The notes: a model not told the origin generated them from the sequence alone. Positions 6,954 through 15,505 are shown, counted from the stretch's first letter. The stretch: DNA of 64,000 nt from Pelosinus fermentans (GCA_002434245.1 DJJR01000026.1:1-64000), one strand, 5' to 3'. A program made the numbers and translations.

Positions 6954-8553
6954 ATATGAAGTAATCGTTATAGGAGCTGGCCCAGCAGGATTATCGGCGG
7001 CAATTGAGGCTGCTGCCCATGGTCTGCAAGTCCTGGTATTTGATGAGAATGCTAAACCGGGCGGTCAGTTATTTAAACAAATCCATAAATTTTTTGGCTC
7101 CAAGGAGCATCAGGCACGAGAAAGAGGCTTTCGTATTGGAGAAAAGTTGTTAGCTGAGGCATTGGGGTTAGGGGTAAAGGTTATCTTGGGGGCACAGGTG
7201 ATTGGCATATTTGCCCATCGGCAGGTTACGGTCATGCAGGGCGATCATATGGAATATTATGTGGGAAATAGCATTATCATTGCCACAGGAGCAACGGAGA
7301 ACGTCATTTCCTTTTCCGGCTGGACCTTGCCAGGGGTAATCGGCGCAGGTGCGGCACAAACCATGATGAACATTCACGGCCTGCGGCCAGGTAAGAAAGT
7401 ATTAATGGTAGGGTCGGGAAATGTGGGCGTTGTGGTAGGATACCAGCTGATACAGGCTGGTTGTCAAATCGCAGCCGTTATTGATGGGGCGCCTCACATT
7501 GGCGGATATGGAGTACATGCAGCAAAAATTGCCCGTATGGGAGTACCTTTTTATTTATCACATACTATTTTACAAGCTCATGGAACAAAGAGTGTAAGTG
7601 GTGCCACCATTGTCGAGGTGGATTCATTCTGGCAGCCGGTTCCTGGCAGTGAAAAAAATCTGGACGTGGATGTAATATGCCTGGCGGTAGGTTTATCCCC
7701 CCTAGCGGAGCTTCCGCGTCTGGCAGGATGCCGGATGCAGGATAACCCGTTAAAGGGTGGTTTAGTACCAGTGTGTAATCAGTATAATGAAACAACAGTT
7801 AAGGACATTTATATGGCCGGTGATGCGGCAGGAATTGAAGAGGCTAGCTCTGCTATGATTCAAGGCAGAATTACTGGAAATGCCATTGCCCATCAGCATG
7901 GCTATATCGAAAATACAGAGTTTGATCAATGCCATACAAAGTACCAAGGAGCATTAAATCAGCTGCGAGCTGGAATGTTTAAACGCGACAGCAGGAAAGA
8001 GACGGGGCTCAGGTATACCCAAGAGGGGTACACTCTTTCAAAAACGTTATTAACGAAAGGTTTTCTCAGCACAAGTGAGTTGTCTGTTTTTCCTGGTATT
8101 CCCACGGAGGTTAGACGCAGGCAGGGCGTGACGCCAATCATAGAATGTACCCAGAATATTCCTTGTAATCCTTGTCAGGATGTCTGCCCCAAAGGTTGTA
8201 TTAAGATTGGTGATAAAATTACTAATCTGCCGGTAATGTCTGCATCATCGTGTTTAGGCTGTGGTCTTTGCGTTGCATCTTGTCCGGGGCAGGCAATATT
8301 TCTAGTGGATGAAACCTATGAAGATCAGTTTGCGGCTGTCACTATTCCCTATGAGCTTGTTCCATTGCCTGGAGAAGGCTCCAAAGGGGTGGCGTGCGAC
8401 CGCGCCGGCATTCCATTGGGGGAGGCCGAGGTCATTCATATCCGAACAACTGCCTACAATGACGGAACTGCGTTATTAACAATGAAGGTTCCTATTGAAT
8501 GGGCGATGGAGGCTCGCTTTTTTAAGCCTGACCACATTGGTGAAGGAGGGTGA
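6946..8553 (+). CDS. Alpha subunit of amine dehydrogenase: FAD/NAD flavoprotein with C-terminal 2[4Fe-4S] domain
   Basis: The product has 535 residues. Residues about 5-330 form a pyridine nucleotide-disulfide oxidoreductase fold with two dinucleotide motifs, VIGAGPAGLSAAIEA near the N-terminus and MVGSGNVGVVVGYQL in the middle, plus a DIYMAGDAAG FAD motif. A ferredoxin-like domain follows near residues 405-460: CNPCQDVCPKGC and CLGCGLCVASCP could hold two [4Fe-4S] clusters. HcnB-type and octopine-oxidase alpha subunits normally carry a BFD-type cysteine region instead; here that function is a separate gene (8558). This points to an electron-transferring dehydrogenase suited to anaerobic metabolism rather than an oxidase. 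ATG 6946 is preferred because AGAGGAG precedes it and it overlaps the upstream gene. Confidence 0.88.
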   Translation: MIRYEVIVIGAGPAGLSAAIEAAAHGLQVLVFDENAKPGGQLFKQIHKFFGSKEHQARERGFRIGEKLLAEALGLGVKVILGAQVIGIFAHRQVTVMQGDHMEYYVGNSIIIATGATENVISFSGWTLPGVIGAGAAQTMMNIHGLRPGKKVLMVGSGNVGVVVGYQLIQAGCQIAAVIDGAPHIGGYGVHAAKIARMGVPFYLSHTILQAHGTKSVSGATIVEVDSFWQPVPGSEKNLDVDVICLAVGLSPLAELPRLAGCRMQDNPLKGGLVPVCNQYNETTVKDIYMAGDAAGIEEASSAMIQGRITGNAIAHQHGYIENTEFDQCHTKYQGALNQLRAGMFKRDSRKETGLRYTQEGYTLSKTLLTKGFLSTSELSVFPGIPTEVRRRQGVTPIIECTQNIPCNPCQDVCPKGCIKIGDKITNLPVMSASSCLGCGLCVASCPGQAIFLVDETYEDQFAAVTIPYELVPLPGEGSKGVACDRAGIPLGEAEVIHIRTTAYNDGTALLTMKVPIEWAMEARFFKPDHIGEGG

Positions 8554-8557
8554 GTTT

Positions 8558-8893
8558 ATGAAAGAGTGTGTGATCAGGCGTACCGCTGCCAAAGAGCCAT
8601 TTATGGCTAAACTGGAAGATTCTATGATAGTCTGCCGCTGTGAAGAAATTACAAAAGGTGAAATTCGCCAGGCTGTTTATGATGGCATGATGACAATGAA
8701 TGAAGTAAAACGATATTTAAGAACCGGTATGGGACTCTGCCAGGGGCAGAGCTGCAGCCGCAAAGTACGAGATATTATTGCTGAAGAAATGAGTGTGCCA
8801 CGGGAGACGATAGAAATATCATCAGCCAGAAATCCAATACGTCCAGTACCTATGAGTATTTATGCCAATGACAAAGCATGTAAGAGAAGGTGA
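8558..8893 (+). CDS. BFD-like [2Fe-2S] subunit of amine dehydrogenase
   Basis: This 111-residue protein carries the bacterioferritin-associated ferredoxin fold: CRCEE near residue 29 and CQGQSC about 32 residues later supply four Cys for a [2Fe-2S] cluster. In octopine and proline dehydrogenase complexes such a module is fused to the alpha subunit or encoded as a small separate subunit, as here. A GGAGGG motif stands before ATG 8558; an in-frame upstream start would overlap the alpha subunit gene and lacks a ribosome binding site. The stop overlaps a possible GTG start of the next gene, so expression is coupled. Confidence 0.85.
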   Translation: MKECVIRRTAAKEPFMAKLEDSMIVCRCEEITKGEIRQAVYDGMMTMNEVKRYLRTGMGLCQGQSCSRKVRDIIAEEMSVPRETIEISSARNPIRPVPMSIYANDKACKRR

Positions 8894-8904
8894 CTACAAG
8901 CTAT

Positions 8905-10026
8905 ATGAGCAAAGCGGATGTAATTATTATTGGTGGTGGTGTAATAGGCTGTGCGGCAGCATATTACCTGCAAAAAAACGGTGTACAGGTGCTGGTGTTG
9001 GAAAAAGATGAAATTGGTGCCGGTAGTTCAAGCCGCAACGGGGGTGGGGTGAGGCAGTCTGCTCGTAATATCCGGGAGCTTCCTCTCGCTATGTATGCCG
9101 TGCGTAATATGTGGCCGGTGCTTGGGGAAGAACTCGGCGTGGATATCGAGTACTGTCAGCAAGGAAATTTACGATTGGGAAAGACGGTAGAACATGAACG
9201 AATTTTGCAGCAATTAGTTGCACAGGGACAGGCGACAGGGCTTGATATGGTTATGCTGACAGCAGCACAGGTCAGGGAAATCTGTCCCCATATTGCCGAA
9301 GAGGTAACGACGGCCAGCTTTTGTCCGACAGATGGGCACGCCAATCCGCTGATCAGCACCCTGGCTTTTTATAAGAAGGCCCGGGAAATGGGTACGGAGT
9401 TTATTACGGGTGAGCAAGTACAAGCTTTGACTCTGCGCAGGGGAAAAATTGCCGGAGTATTAACAGCACGGGGAAAATATGAGGCGAGTACTGTTATCGT
9501 GGCGGCCGCTTTGAATTCACGGGCTATTATTAACTCTATAGGTGTGGATATACCGCTGCAAAGTTCATTGATCGAATGCTTAGTTACTGATGCGCAGCCG
9601 CCCATGTTCCCTTATATGATCGGTACAGCACCTGCTAATTTTTATGGACATCAAACCAGCCATGGTTCTTTTGTTTTCGGTGGATCCAGCGGGCTCGAGC
9701 CATATGGACCAAATGTGGAGCAGCCAATTAGCCAGCCACTGACTCCTCCTGCTATTTGTCGGGCCGTTCTCGGTTACTTTCCAATCTTGGGACGTGCCCG
9801 TGTTGTGCGTACATGGTCAGGGTTCTTGGATAAAACACCAGATCTTCTGCCTGTTATTAGTAAGGTTACCGATATATCCGGACTGATTTTAGCCTGCGGA
9901 TTCAGCGGTCATGGTTTTGGTATCGCACCCATCGTGGGGAAATTGCTTAGTGAATTGGTAGAAGAGAAAACACTGACATTGCCTTTGGATGCGTTTAGCT
10001 TTGGCCGGTTTAAGCCTTTCATGTGA
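8905..10026 (+). CDS. Beta subunit of amine dehydrogenase: FAD-dependent DAO-family oxidoreductase
   Basis: This 373-residue protein of the D-amino acid oxidase/glycine oxidase superfamily is the likely catalytic subunit that oxidises the C-N bond of the amino or imino acid. It begins with the FAD-binding motif VIIIGGGVIGCAAAYYL; SSSRNGGGVRQS is the usual flavin-attachment or isoalloxazine-contact segment; CGFSGHGFGIAPIVGKL is the C-terminal FAD box. Relatives are HcnC, LhpB-type hydroxyproline dehydrogenase, archaeal dye-linked L-proline dehydrogenase beta and sarcosine oxidase beta. I chose ATG 8905 because AAGGTGA precedes it; GTG 8890, overlapping the previous stop, is the alternative. 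Substrate is unknown; proline, pipecolate or an opine-like amine all fit. Confidence 0.87.
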   Translation: MSKADVIIIGGGVIGCAAAYYLQKNGVQVLVLEKDEIGAGSSSRNGGGVRQSARNIRELPLAMYAVRNMWPVLGEELGVDIEYCQQGNLRLGKTVEHERILQQLVAQGQATGLDMVMLTAAQVREICPHIAEEVTTASFCPTDGHANPLISTLAFYKKAREMGTEFITGEQVQALTLRRGKIAGVLTARGKYEASTVIVAAALNSRAIINSIGVDIPLQSSLIECLVTDAQPPMFPYMIGTAPANFYGHQTSHGSFVFGGSSGLEPYGPNVEQPISQPLTPPAICRAVLGYFPILGRARVVRTWSGFLDKTPDLLPVISKVTDISGLILACGFSGHGFGIAPIVGKLLSELVEEKTLTLPLDAFSFGRFKPFM

Positions 10027-10030
10027 TTTG

Positions 10031-10050
10031 CTTTCGTTAATAAACGAAAG
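10031..10050. promoter_or_regulatory. Perfect 8-bp hairpin ahead of aldehyde dehydrogenase
   Basis: CTTTCGTT-AATA-AACGAAAG starts 4 bases after the beta-subunit stop. There is no T run, so it is a poor terminator. It may be an mRNA-stabilising hairpin or a protein-binding palindrome. Confidence 0.4.
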
Positions 10051-10099
10051 TATTGATTATAATTATGAGCAGATATGCTAAAAAGGAGATTTATACAAA

Positions 10100-11581
10100 T
10101 TGGAAATTATAAAGAATTATATTAATGGTAAATGGGTAGAGTCTATTACAGGAAGAACATTTGAAAGCACTAATCCTGCAACTGGTGAGGTAGTCGGTAT
10201 TATTACATTATCCAGTGAAGAAGATGTACGACAAGCTGTCGATGCTGCCGATGCTGCTTTTCATAAATGGAGAAAAACTCCGGCACCTGAGCGGGCTGAA
10301 ATCATTATGAAAATCAGCAATAAATTAACGGAGCATAAAGAAGAATTAGCCCAATTGATGACCATGGAAATGGGAAAGGTTTTAAATGAAGCACGGGGCG
10401 ATGTCCAGGAAGCGATTGATATTGCCGCCTATATGGCAGGTGAGGGTAGACGGTTATTTGGCTTCACCACACCATCGGAACTAAGAAATAAATTTTGCAT
10501 GACAATGCGGGATCCAGTGGGTGTTATTGCAGCAATCTCGGCTTGGAATTTTCCTGTTGCCATCCCCGCATGGAAGATCATGCCAGCACTTATTGCAGGC
10601 AATACAGTCGTTTTTAAACCAGCCAGCGAGGCTGCCGCTGTTGCCGCTGCTTTTGTAAAAGTCCTGGAAGAAGCAGGTATTCCGGCAGGAACTGTAAATT
10701 TGGTAATTGGTGCAGGTTCGGAGGTTGGTAATGCAATTGTTGACAGTCCAAAAATCAGAGCAATTTCCTTTACTGGTTCTACAGCAACTGGTACTAGCTT
10801 ATATGCACGGGCAGCAGCTTTAAATAAGCGTATCTCTTTGGAAATGGGTGGGAAAAACGGTATTATAGTCATGGATGATGCCGATTTGGATTTGGCAGTT
10901 GATGGAATTGTCTGGAGCGCGTATGGAACTACGGGACAAAGGTGTACGGCTTGCAGTCGAGTGATTGTTCAAAGGGCTGTAGAAGAAGAATTGGTAAGCA
11001 AATTGGCTGCCCGTATTAAAGACCTTACGTTAGGTAATGGGTTGGATGCTGCTGTGGATATTGGGCCAGTTATTAATAAATCTCAGACTGAGAAAATACA
11101 TGAATATGTGCAGATTGGTGCGGCGGAAGGTGCTAAGTTAGTGATAGGCGGTCAAATTGCAAAGGTAGACGGTCTGCCGGAAGGAAACTTCTACTTGCCG
11201 ACACTATTTAGTGGTGTGACAAGAAATATGCGCATTGCGCAGGAAGAAATTTTCGGACCTGTTTTATCGGTAATTGCCGTAGACAGTTTGGAAGAAGCAA
11301 TTGACGTCAATAATGATACTGCATATGGCCTTTCCAGTTCCATCTATACAGCCAATATCAACCAAGCCTTTACTGCGATTCAAGAGATGACTACCGGTAT
11401 TGTGTATATTAATGCTGGAACCATCGGTGCTGAAGTGCATTTGCCATTTGGCGGTACACGAGGTACAGGCAATGGACATCGGGAAGTGGCTAATGCTGCT
11501 TTTGAATTTTTTACAGAGTGGAAATCGGTGTATGTGGATTTTAGCGGTAAGTTACAGCGGGCACAAATCGATAATCGCTAG
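10100..11581 (+). CDS. NAD(P)-dependent aldehyde dehydrogenase
   Basis: This 493-residue enzyme has the complete aldehyde dehydrogenase superfamily signature: SAWNFPVAIPAWK, the cofactor motif FTGSTATG, the general base Glu in LEMGGKNG, the catalytic Cys in GQRCTACSR, and EEIFGPVLSV near the C-terminus. It should oxidise a semialdehyde to an acid. With the lysine dehydrogenase-like enzyme upstream, 2-aminoadipate semialdehyde is an attractive substrate, but the C-terminal block lacks the ALDH7A1 pattern and looks more like a broad semialdehyde enzyme. The start is TTG, 11 bases after AGGAG. It is separated from the amine dehydrogenase by 73 bases containing a hairpin. Confidence 0.9.
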   Translation: MEIIKNYINGKWVESITGRTFESTNPATGEVVGIITLSSEEDVRQAVDAADAAFHKWRKTPAPERAEIIMKISNKLTEHKEELAQLMTMEMGKVLNEARGDVQEAIDIAAYMAGEGRRLFGFTTPSELRNKFCMTMRDPVGVIAAISAWNFPVAIPAWKIMPALIAGNTVVFKPASEAAAVAAAFVKVLEEAGIPAGTVNLVIGAGSEVGNAIVDSPKIRAISFTGSTATGTSLYARAAALNKRISLEMGGKNGIIVMDDADLDLAVDGIVWSAYGTTGQRCTACSRVIVQRAVEEELVSKLAARIKDLTLGNGLDAAVDIGPVINKSQTEKIHEYVQIGAAEGAKLVIGGQIAKVDGLPEGNFYLPTLFSGVTRNMRIAQEEIFGPVLSVIAVDSLEEAIDVNNDTAYGLSSSIYTANINQAFTAIQEMTTGIVYINAGTIGAEVHLPFGGTRGTGNGHREVANAAFEFFTEWKSVYVDFSGKLQRAQIDNR

Positions 11582-11682
11582 AAGGAACATCATCTCTTAA
11601 GCGATAATATATCTTGGTATAGTATATTTAAAATAAATAAAGTATAATTTGTACTGAATATACTTGGGAGATGAAACAAATA

Positions 11683-12396
11683 ATGGAAATTACTCAGAAA
11701 AAAAAAACACGGTTATATCGTGATATTGTAGCTCAAATCCGACAATTAATCCAAGAAGGATCTTTGGCTCCCGGCGATCAATTATTGCCGGAGCGCCAAT
11801 TGGCTGAGAAACTAAATGTTAGCCGGTCGGCTTTACGTGAGGCACTTACAGCCCTTGACTCGATGGGATTAATTGATATTACTCCAGGTGGCGGTGCTTG
11901 TATAAAAAAGGTCGGTATTGAAAGTATGGTTGAGCCTTTGGCTGCTATTATGCTAAAAGAAAAGGAAAGCGTATTTGAACTGCTGGAGACCAGACAGATT
12001 TTAGAGGTTGAAATTGCCAGATTAGCAGCTGTACGGGCAAGTAAGACTGACTTATACCAAATCAGAGAAGCGGCAATGGAGATGAAGAATGATATATTAA
12101 ATGCCAGGGATGCTGGTGAATCTGACGTAAATTTCCATTTATCAATTGCCAAGGCCAGCCAAAATACGATCTTATATAATGTTATGCAAATGATTTCTGG
12201 ATTAATGCGTGAGGGCTATGGTCCCAGCCGAAAAGATTTGTTGCGTGGATCGATGGAAGAGCAGGAATACTGGAGTGATCATAATTTTCTCATCTTGGAA
12301 GCCATTGAGAATCAGGACCCCGAGCAGGCAGCCAAGCTGGTGAAAGATCATTTAGAAAAAGCACAGGCTGATTTAAGACATTATTTGATGAAATAG
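11683..12396 (+). CDS. GntR-family regulator, FadR subfamily
   Basis: This 237-residue regulator has an N-terminal winged helix (LYRDIVAQIRQLIQEGSL, then LPERQLAEKLNVSRSALREAL) and an all-helical FCD ligand domain (about residues 85-225) with conserved ETRQILEVEIARLAA and a His in VNFHLSIAKAS that helps bind a metal or acid ligand. FadR-type proteins usually repress catabolic operons until the substrate or an intermediate binds. The palindrome TTGGTCCTACCAA ahead of the transporter at 2960 fits this subfamily. An ATG at 11671 directly abuts GGGAG, so I use the one at 11683, which is also not ideal (12-base spacing). Confidence 0.9.
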   Translation: MEITQKKKTRLYRDIVAQIRQLIQEGSLAPGDQLLPERQLAEKLNVSRSALREALTALDSMGLIDITPGGGACIKKVGIESMVEPLAAIMLKEKESVFELLETRQILEVEIARLAAVRASKTDLYQIREAAMEMKNDILNARDAGESDVNFHLSIAKASQNTILYNVMQMISGLMREGYGPSRKDLLRGSMEEQEYWSDHNFLILEAIENQDPEQAAKLVKDHLEKAQADLRHYLMK

Positions 12397-12517
12397 AATT
12401 TACAGCTCATCGATAGAAGAGGTCAGAAAATAGATTTAGGTTGAAATACGGCGTTTTTATGGAGTTGCAGGGACGGTAAGTACATTTGGCTAGAATCAGA
12501 GGGAGTGTTTGGAGTTT

Positions 12518-13696
12518 ATGTTGATAGAAAGAGCTCAACGTATTGATGCTTTACCTGAGTATTTATTTGCTAAACTTGATAAAGTAATTACCCAAAAAAA
12601 AGAGCAGGGCGTCGATATCATTAATTTAGGAATTGGTGATCCGGATCAGCCCACTCCGGATCATATTATTGAAAAGCTATATAAAGAAGCAAAAAATCCA
12701 GCTAATCATAAATACTCCTCATCTATGGGAATTCTGCCTTATCGGCAGGCTGTTTCCCGGTGGTATGCTGACCGTTTTGGTGTCGAGTTAGATGCCAAAA
12801 CACAGGTTGCTTCTTTAATTGGTTCAAAAGAAGGGATTTTTCATATTTCCTGGAGCTTTTTAAACCCAGGAGATGTGGTGCTGCTTTGTGATATTCATTA
12901 TCCTGTTTATCGGATTGGGGCACTATTGGCAGGCGCTGTACCGTATTATATGCCTGTTAATGAGAAGAATAATTTTATGCCTGATTTTAGTAATATTCCT
13001 ATTGATATTGCAAAAAAAGCTAAAATGATGTTTATAAACTATCCGAACAATCCTACCGGCGCTATCGCCGGGGATGATTTTTTTCATAGGCTGATTGCCT
13101 TTGCCAAGGAGAATAATATTATTGTATGTCATGATGGTGCATATTCGGAAATTTATTTTGATGATTATAAACCGCCCAGTTTTCTGCAATTCCCCGGTGC
13201 CATAGAGGTAGGAGTAGAGTTTAGTTCTATCTCTAAGGCATATAACATGACGGGCTGGCGGACGGGCTGGATAGCTGGCAATGCCCAGGTTGTAGAAACA
13301 CTTACGAGACTGAAAAGCAACATTGATACCGGACAATTTCAGGCGGTTCAGTATGCTGCGATTGCCGGACTTGGAACAGAGCCGGCTTATGGGCAGTCAT
13401 TGCGCAAGCTGTATCAGGAACGGCGGGACATGGTTGTTGACGGGCTTAATGAGTTAGGCTGGCAGCTTGAGAAGCCAAAAGCAGCTTTTTATATCTGGGC
13501 ACCAGTGCCTTCTGGGTACACATCGTTGTCCTTTGCCCAGATGATGCTCGATAAGGCAGGGCTTGTGGTTACTCCAGGTACAGGTTATGGTCAGGGTGGA
13601 GAAGGTTTTTTTCGAATCTCACTTACAACGCCGATGAGGCGTATTCAAGAAGCAATTAGTAGAATGAAAGGTCAAATTGACAGAGTGGCTTTTTAA
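12518..13696 (+). CDS. PLP-dependent aminotransferase (LL-DAP/aspartate aminotransferase type)
   Basis: This 392-residue class I/II aminotransferase resembles the DapL/AlaT-like branch. Visible features are DIINLGIGDPDQPTP, the NYPNNPTGA motif, CHDGAYSEIYFD (Asp for the pyridine nitrogen), SSISKAYNMTGWRTGW with the Schiff-base Lys, and the C-terminal Arg in GEGFFRISL that binds the substrate carboxylate. It could transaminate 2-aminoadipate, an alanine-like or an aromatic substrate, or act in lysine biosynthesis as an LL-diaminopimelate aminotransferase. Context with a 2-hydroxyacid dehydrogenase suggests amino acid to 2-oxo acid conversion. ATG 12518 fits family alignment; TTG 12509 with better-spaced GGGAG is an alternative. 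Confidence 0.85.
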   Translation: MLIERAQRIDALPEYLFAKLDKVITQKKEQGVDIINLGIGDPDQPTPDHIIEKLYKEAKNPANHKYSSSMGILPYRQAVSRWYADRFGVELDAKTQVASLIGSKEGIFHISWSFLNPGDVVLLCDIHYPVYRIGALLAGAVPYYMPVNEKNNFMPDFSNIPIDIAKKAKMMFINYPNNPTGAIAGDDFFHRLIAFAKENNIIVCHDGAYSEIYFDDYKPPSFLQFPGAIEVGVEFSSISKAYNMTGWRTGWIAGNAQVVETLTRLKSNIDTGQFQAVQYAAIAGLGTEPAYGQSLRKLYQERRDMVVDGLNELGWQLEKPKAAFYIWAPVPSGYTSLSFAQMMLDKAGLVVTPGTGYGQGGEGFFRISLTTPMRRIQEAISRMKGQIDRVAF

Positions 13697-13709
13697 GGAG
13701 GAAGAAATA

Positions 13710-14696
13710 ATGCCAATTATTGCTAGTGTAATGCCAAAATGGCGATTTGAGGCGGCAAAAATTGACATACCTAATGGATGGCATATCAATTTTATCAATT
13801 CCACCAGTCATGAGGAGTTAATTGCGTCCTGTCAGGAAGCAACCTGTTTATTGGTTCCTGCTGCTATCCAAAATATTAACATTGATGTACTGCAAAAGAT
13901 TTCCAACATAAAACTGATCCAATCGGCAGGCGCCGGCTACGATGGTATCGATATCAAAGCGGCCCGGCGCCTGGGAATACAGGTTGCCAACGTCCCAGGG
14001 CAGAATGCGCACACTGTTGCCGAATATACCATAGGTATGATGATTGCCTTACAGCGAAGTCTGGTCATTGCTGACCAGAAAACCAAAGAGGGAGATTATA
14101 TAAAAATCAGGAAACAACTGTTTCGCCAAGGTTTGACGGAGATTGCTGGCAGTTCTATAGGCTTAATTGGTGTAGGTTTAATTGGCAGTGAAGTAGCAAA
14201 AATTCTCGTTTATCTGGGAGCTTCTGTCAGCTATTATAGCCGTACCCGTAAAAATACAGACCTGGAAGCCGAATTGGGAATTTACTACAAACCCCTGGAA
14301 CTCTTGTTGTCTGAAAGTGATGTAGTTAGCATTCACATTCCATTAACTGATGAGACCAGAGGGATTATCGGTCAGGAGGAGTTTAAGCAGATGAAGCCGG
14401 GCTGTTTGCTGATTAATACAGCACGGGGCGGAATTGTCGATCAAACAGCTTTAGCCGCAGCTCTTGAAAACGGTCAGATTGCTGGCGCTGCAGTTGATGT
14501 TATGGCACCTGAGCCACCGGAAGCGACACATCCATTATTAAATCTTTCCCCCGGTGCTCGCGATAGGCTGTTGATTACACCTCATATAGCTGGTGTTACG
14601 GTTAGCAGTTTTCAGATGATGCTTGGTAAAGCATTGGATAATATTCAGCGTGTTCTAGATGGTGAGCAGCCAGGGAACATTGTAAATAGCCTGTAG
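13710..14696 (+). CDS. D-isomer-specific 2-hydroxyacid dehydrogenase
   Basis: This 328-residue NAD-dependent enzyme should reduce a 2-oxo acid to a D-2-hydroxy acid or the reverse. The Rossmann motif is GLIGVGLIGSEVAK (about residue 150); catalytic Arg lies in NTARGGIVD, Glu in MAPEPPE, and the His in ITPHIAGVT. AAGGAGG precedes ATG 13710, which begins 13 bases after the aminotransferase stop. The tight link suggests that the aminotransferase makes the 2-oxo acid this enzyme reduces, a typical redox-balancing step of amino acid fermentation. The substrate is not identifiable. Confidence 0.88.
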   Translation: MPIIASVMPKWRFEAAKIDIPNGWHINFINSTSHEELIASCQEATCLLVPAAIQNINIDVLQKISNIKLIQSAGAGYDGIDIKAARRLGIQVANVPGQNAHTVAEYTIGMMIALQRSLVIADQKTKEGDYIKIRKQLFRQGLTEIAGSSIGLIGVGLIGSEVAKILVYLGASVSYYSRTRKNTDLEAELGIYYKPLELLLSESDVVSIHIPLTDETRGIIGQEEFKQMKPGCLLINTARGGIVDQTALAAALENGQIAGAAVDVMAPEPPEATHPLLNLSPGARDRLLITPHIAGVTVSSFQMMLGKALDNIQRVLDGEQPGNIVNSL

Positions 14697-14836
14697 ATTA
14701 TCAGGGCGACTAATGCAAAAAAACAGCCTTTTCCTTTATAAAGGCAACAGCAGTAATAAAATGAACCCTTTGCAGTATTTTCTTGATTGGAAAATAAAAA
14801 GTTCTAAACGAAGCCTAATAGCATAAAATAAAGCAT

Positions 14837-14870
14837 TGAGCGTCCTCGTTGAAGCAAGGGCGCTCAGTTT
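14837..14870 (+). terminator. Weak terminator hairpin after the catabolic operon
   Basis: TGAGCGTCCT pairs with AGGGCGCTCA through one G-U pair; only a short T stretch follows. It is the first good stem-loop past the 14696 stop. Confidence 0.45.
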
Positions 14871-14885
14871 GGAATGTTAGGGGGT

Positions 14886-14975
14886 TCAGTGGAGAAACTC
14901 AACAATAATGCGTAATAAAACCAGGAGAACCCAGTCTGAGACGGTTAATCTAAGATGTTTCGTCTCAAAACGCAT
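14886..14975 (-). CDS. 29-residue putative membrane peptide
   Basis: The frame encodes 29 residues with a hydrophobic centre (VLLVLLRIIVEFL) after a basic N-terminus (MRFETKHLRL). AGGAGG lies 8 bases before ATG, an excellent translation signal. The leader contains a perfect hairpin (15002-15024). Size and layout recall small membrane or type I toxin-like peptides, but I recognise no family and see no antisense RNA for certain. Conservation would be needed to confirm it. Confidence 0.4.
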   Translation of the reverse strand: MRFETKHLRLTVSDWVLLVLLRIIVEFLH

Positions 14976-15001
14976 AATAGTCGCCTCCTATATTCTGTTT
15001 G

Positions 15002-15024
15002 GGGTAGAGGTGGTCACTCTACCC
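15002..15024. promoter_or_regulatory. Hairpin in leader of the small minus-strand ORF
   Basis: GGGTAGAG and CTCTACCC form a perfect 8-bp stem with a 7-base loop, about 27 bases upstream of the small ORF start codon. Role unknown. Confidence 0.4.
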
Positions 15025-15074
15025 TTATCAATGTATGCATATTTATGGAAATTTAGAAGATAAATAAAGCTTCT

Positions 15075-15103
15075 AGCATTGGACTGGCATCCGATGCTTT
15101 TTT
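15075..15103 (+). terminator. Intrinsic terminator
   Basis: AGCATTGGA / TCCGATGCT (one G-U pair) followed by TTTTTT. No plus-strand gene is seen immediately upstream, so what it terminates is unclear. Confidence 0.6.
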
Positions 15104-15384
15104 ACTACATAAAAAGAGCCCTCCAAAAGGAGAGCTTAGATGGGAGAGAAGTTGTTGAACGACATGAGAGGTCGTCATAAATAGTATGTCCGATTTAGAA
15201 AGATTATATACAGTTAAGGGGAAGGGTAGGGTTGACAGGGGATTAGCGTGGCCAGCAGCCTTGCCAGGGCCAGCAAAACTGAGACCTATAAACACTCTTT
15301 CTATACATAATATGTTCTAGGATAAATAAGGGTGAATTAGTCAGTTAGCAATTGCCTCGTCATATTTTTGTCATATCTTTTTTC

Positions 15385-15458
15385 TATAATAGAAACAACA
15401 GATCAGCATAGTCGTGATTAAGGCACCTCTTAAAAAAAAGCCCATGACTATACTGATC
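15385..15458 (+). ncRNA. Structured leader ahead of the small membrane protein gene
   Basis: A perfect -10 (TATAAT, 15385-15390) is followed 10 bases later by a 16-bp imperfect stem: GATCAGCATAGTCGTG (15401-15416) against CATGACTATACTGATC (15443-15458), with one mismatch and one G-U pair. No good -35 is seen. The RNA would begin almost at the hairpin and lead to the ORF at 15506. Confidence 0.4.
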
Positions 15459-15505
15459 GTTTATATAGATCTCCGCAAATTTTTTATTAAGGAGATGGTA
15501 TTATA

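Noticed and set aside
12397..12517. Lysine riboswitch before the aminotransferase gene
   Set aside because: The gap is too short and lacks the conserved core and terminator of that riboswitch.
15053..15295. 80-codon minus-strand ORF
   Set aside because: It overlaps a terminator, lacks a good ribosome binding site and has low-complexity composition. No family recognised.
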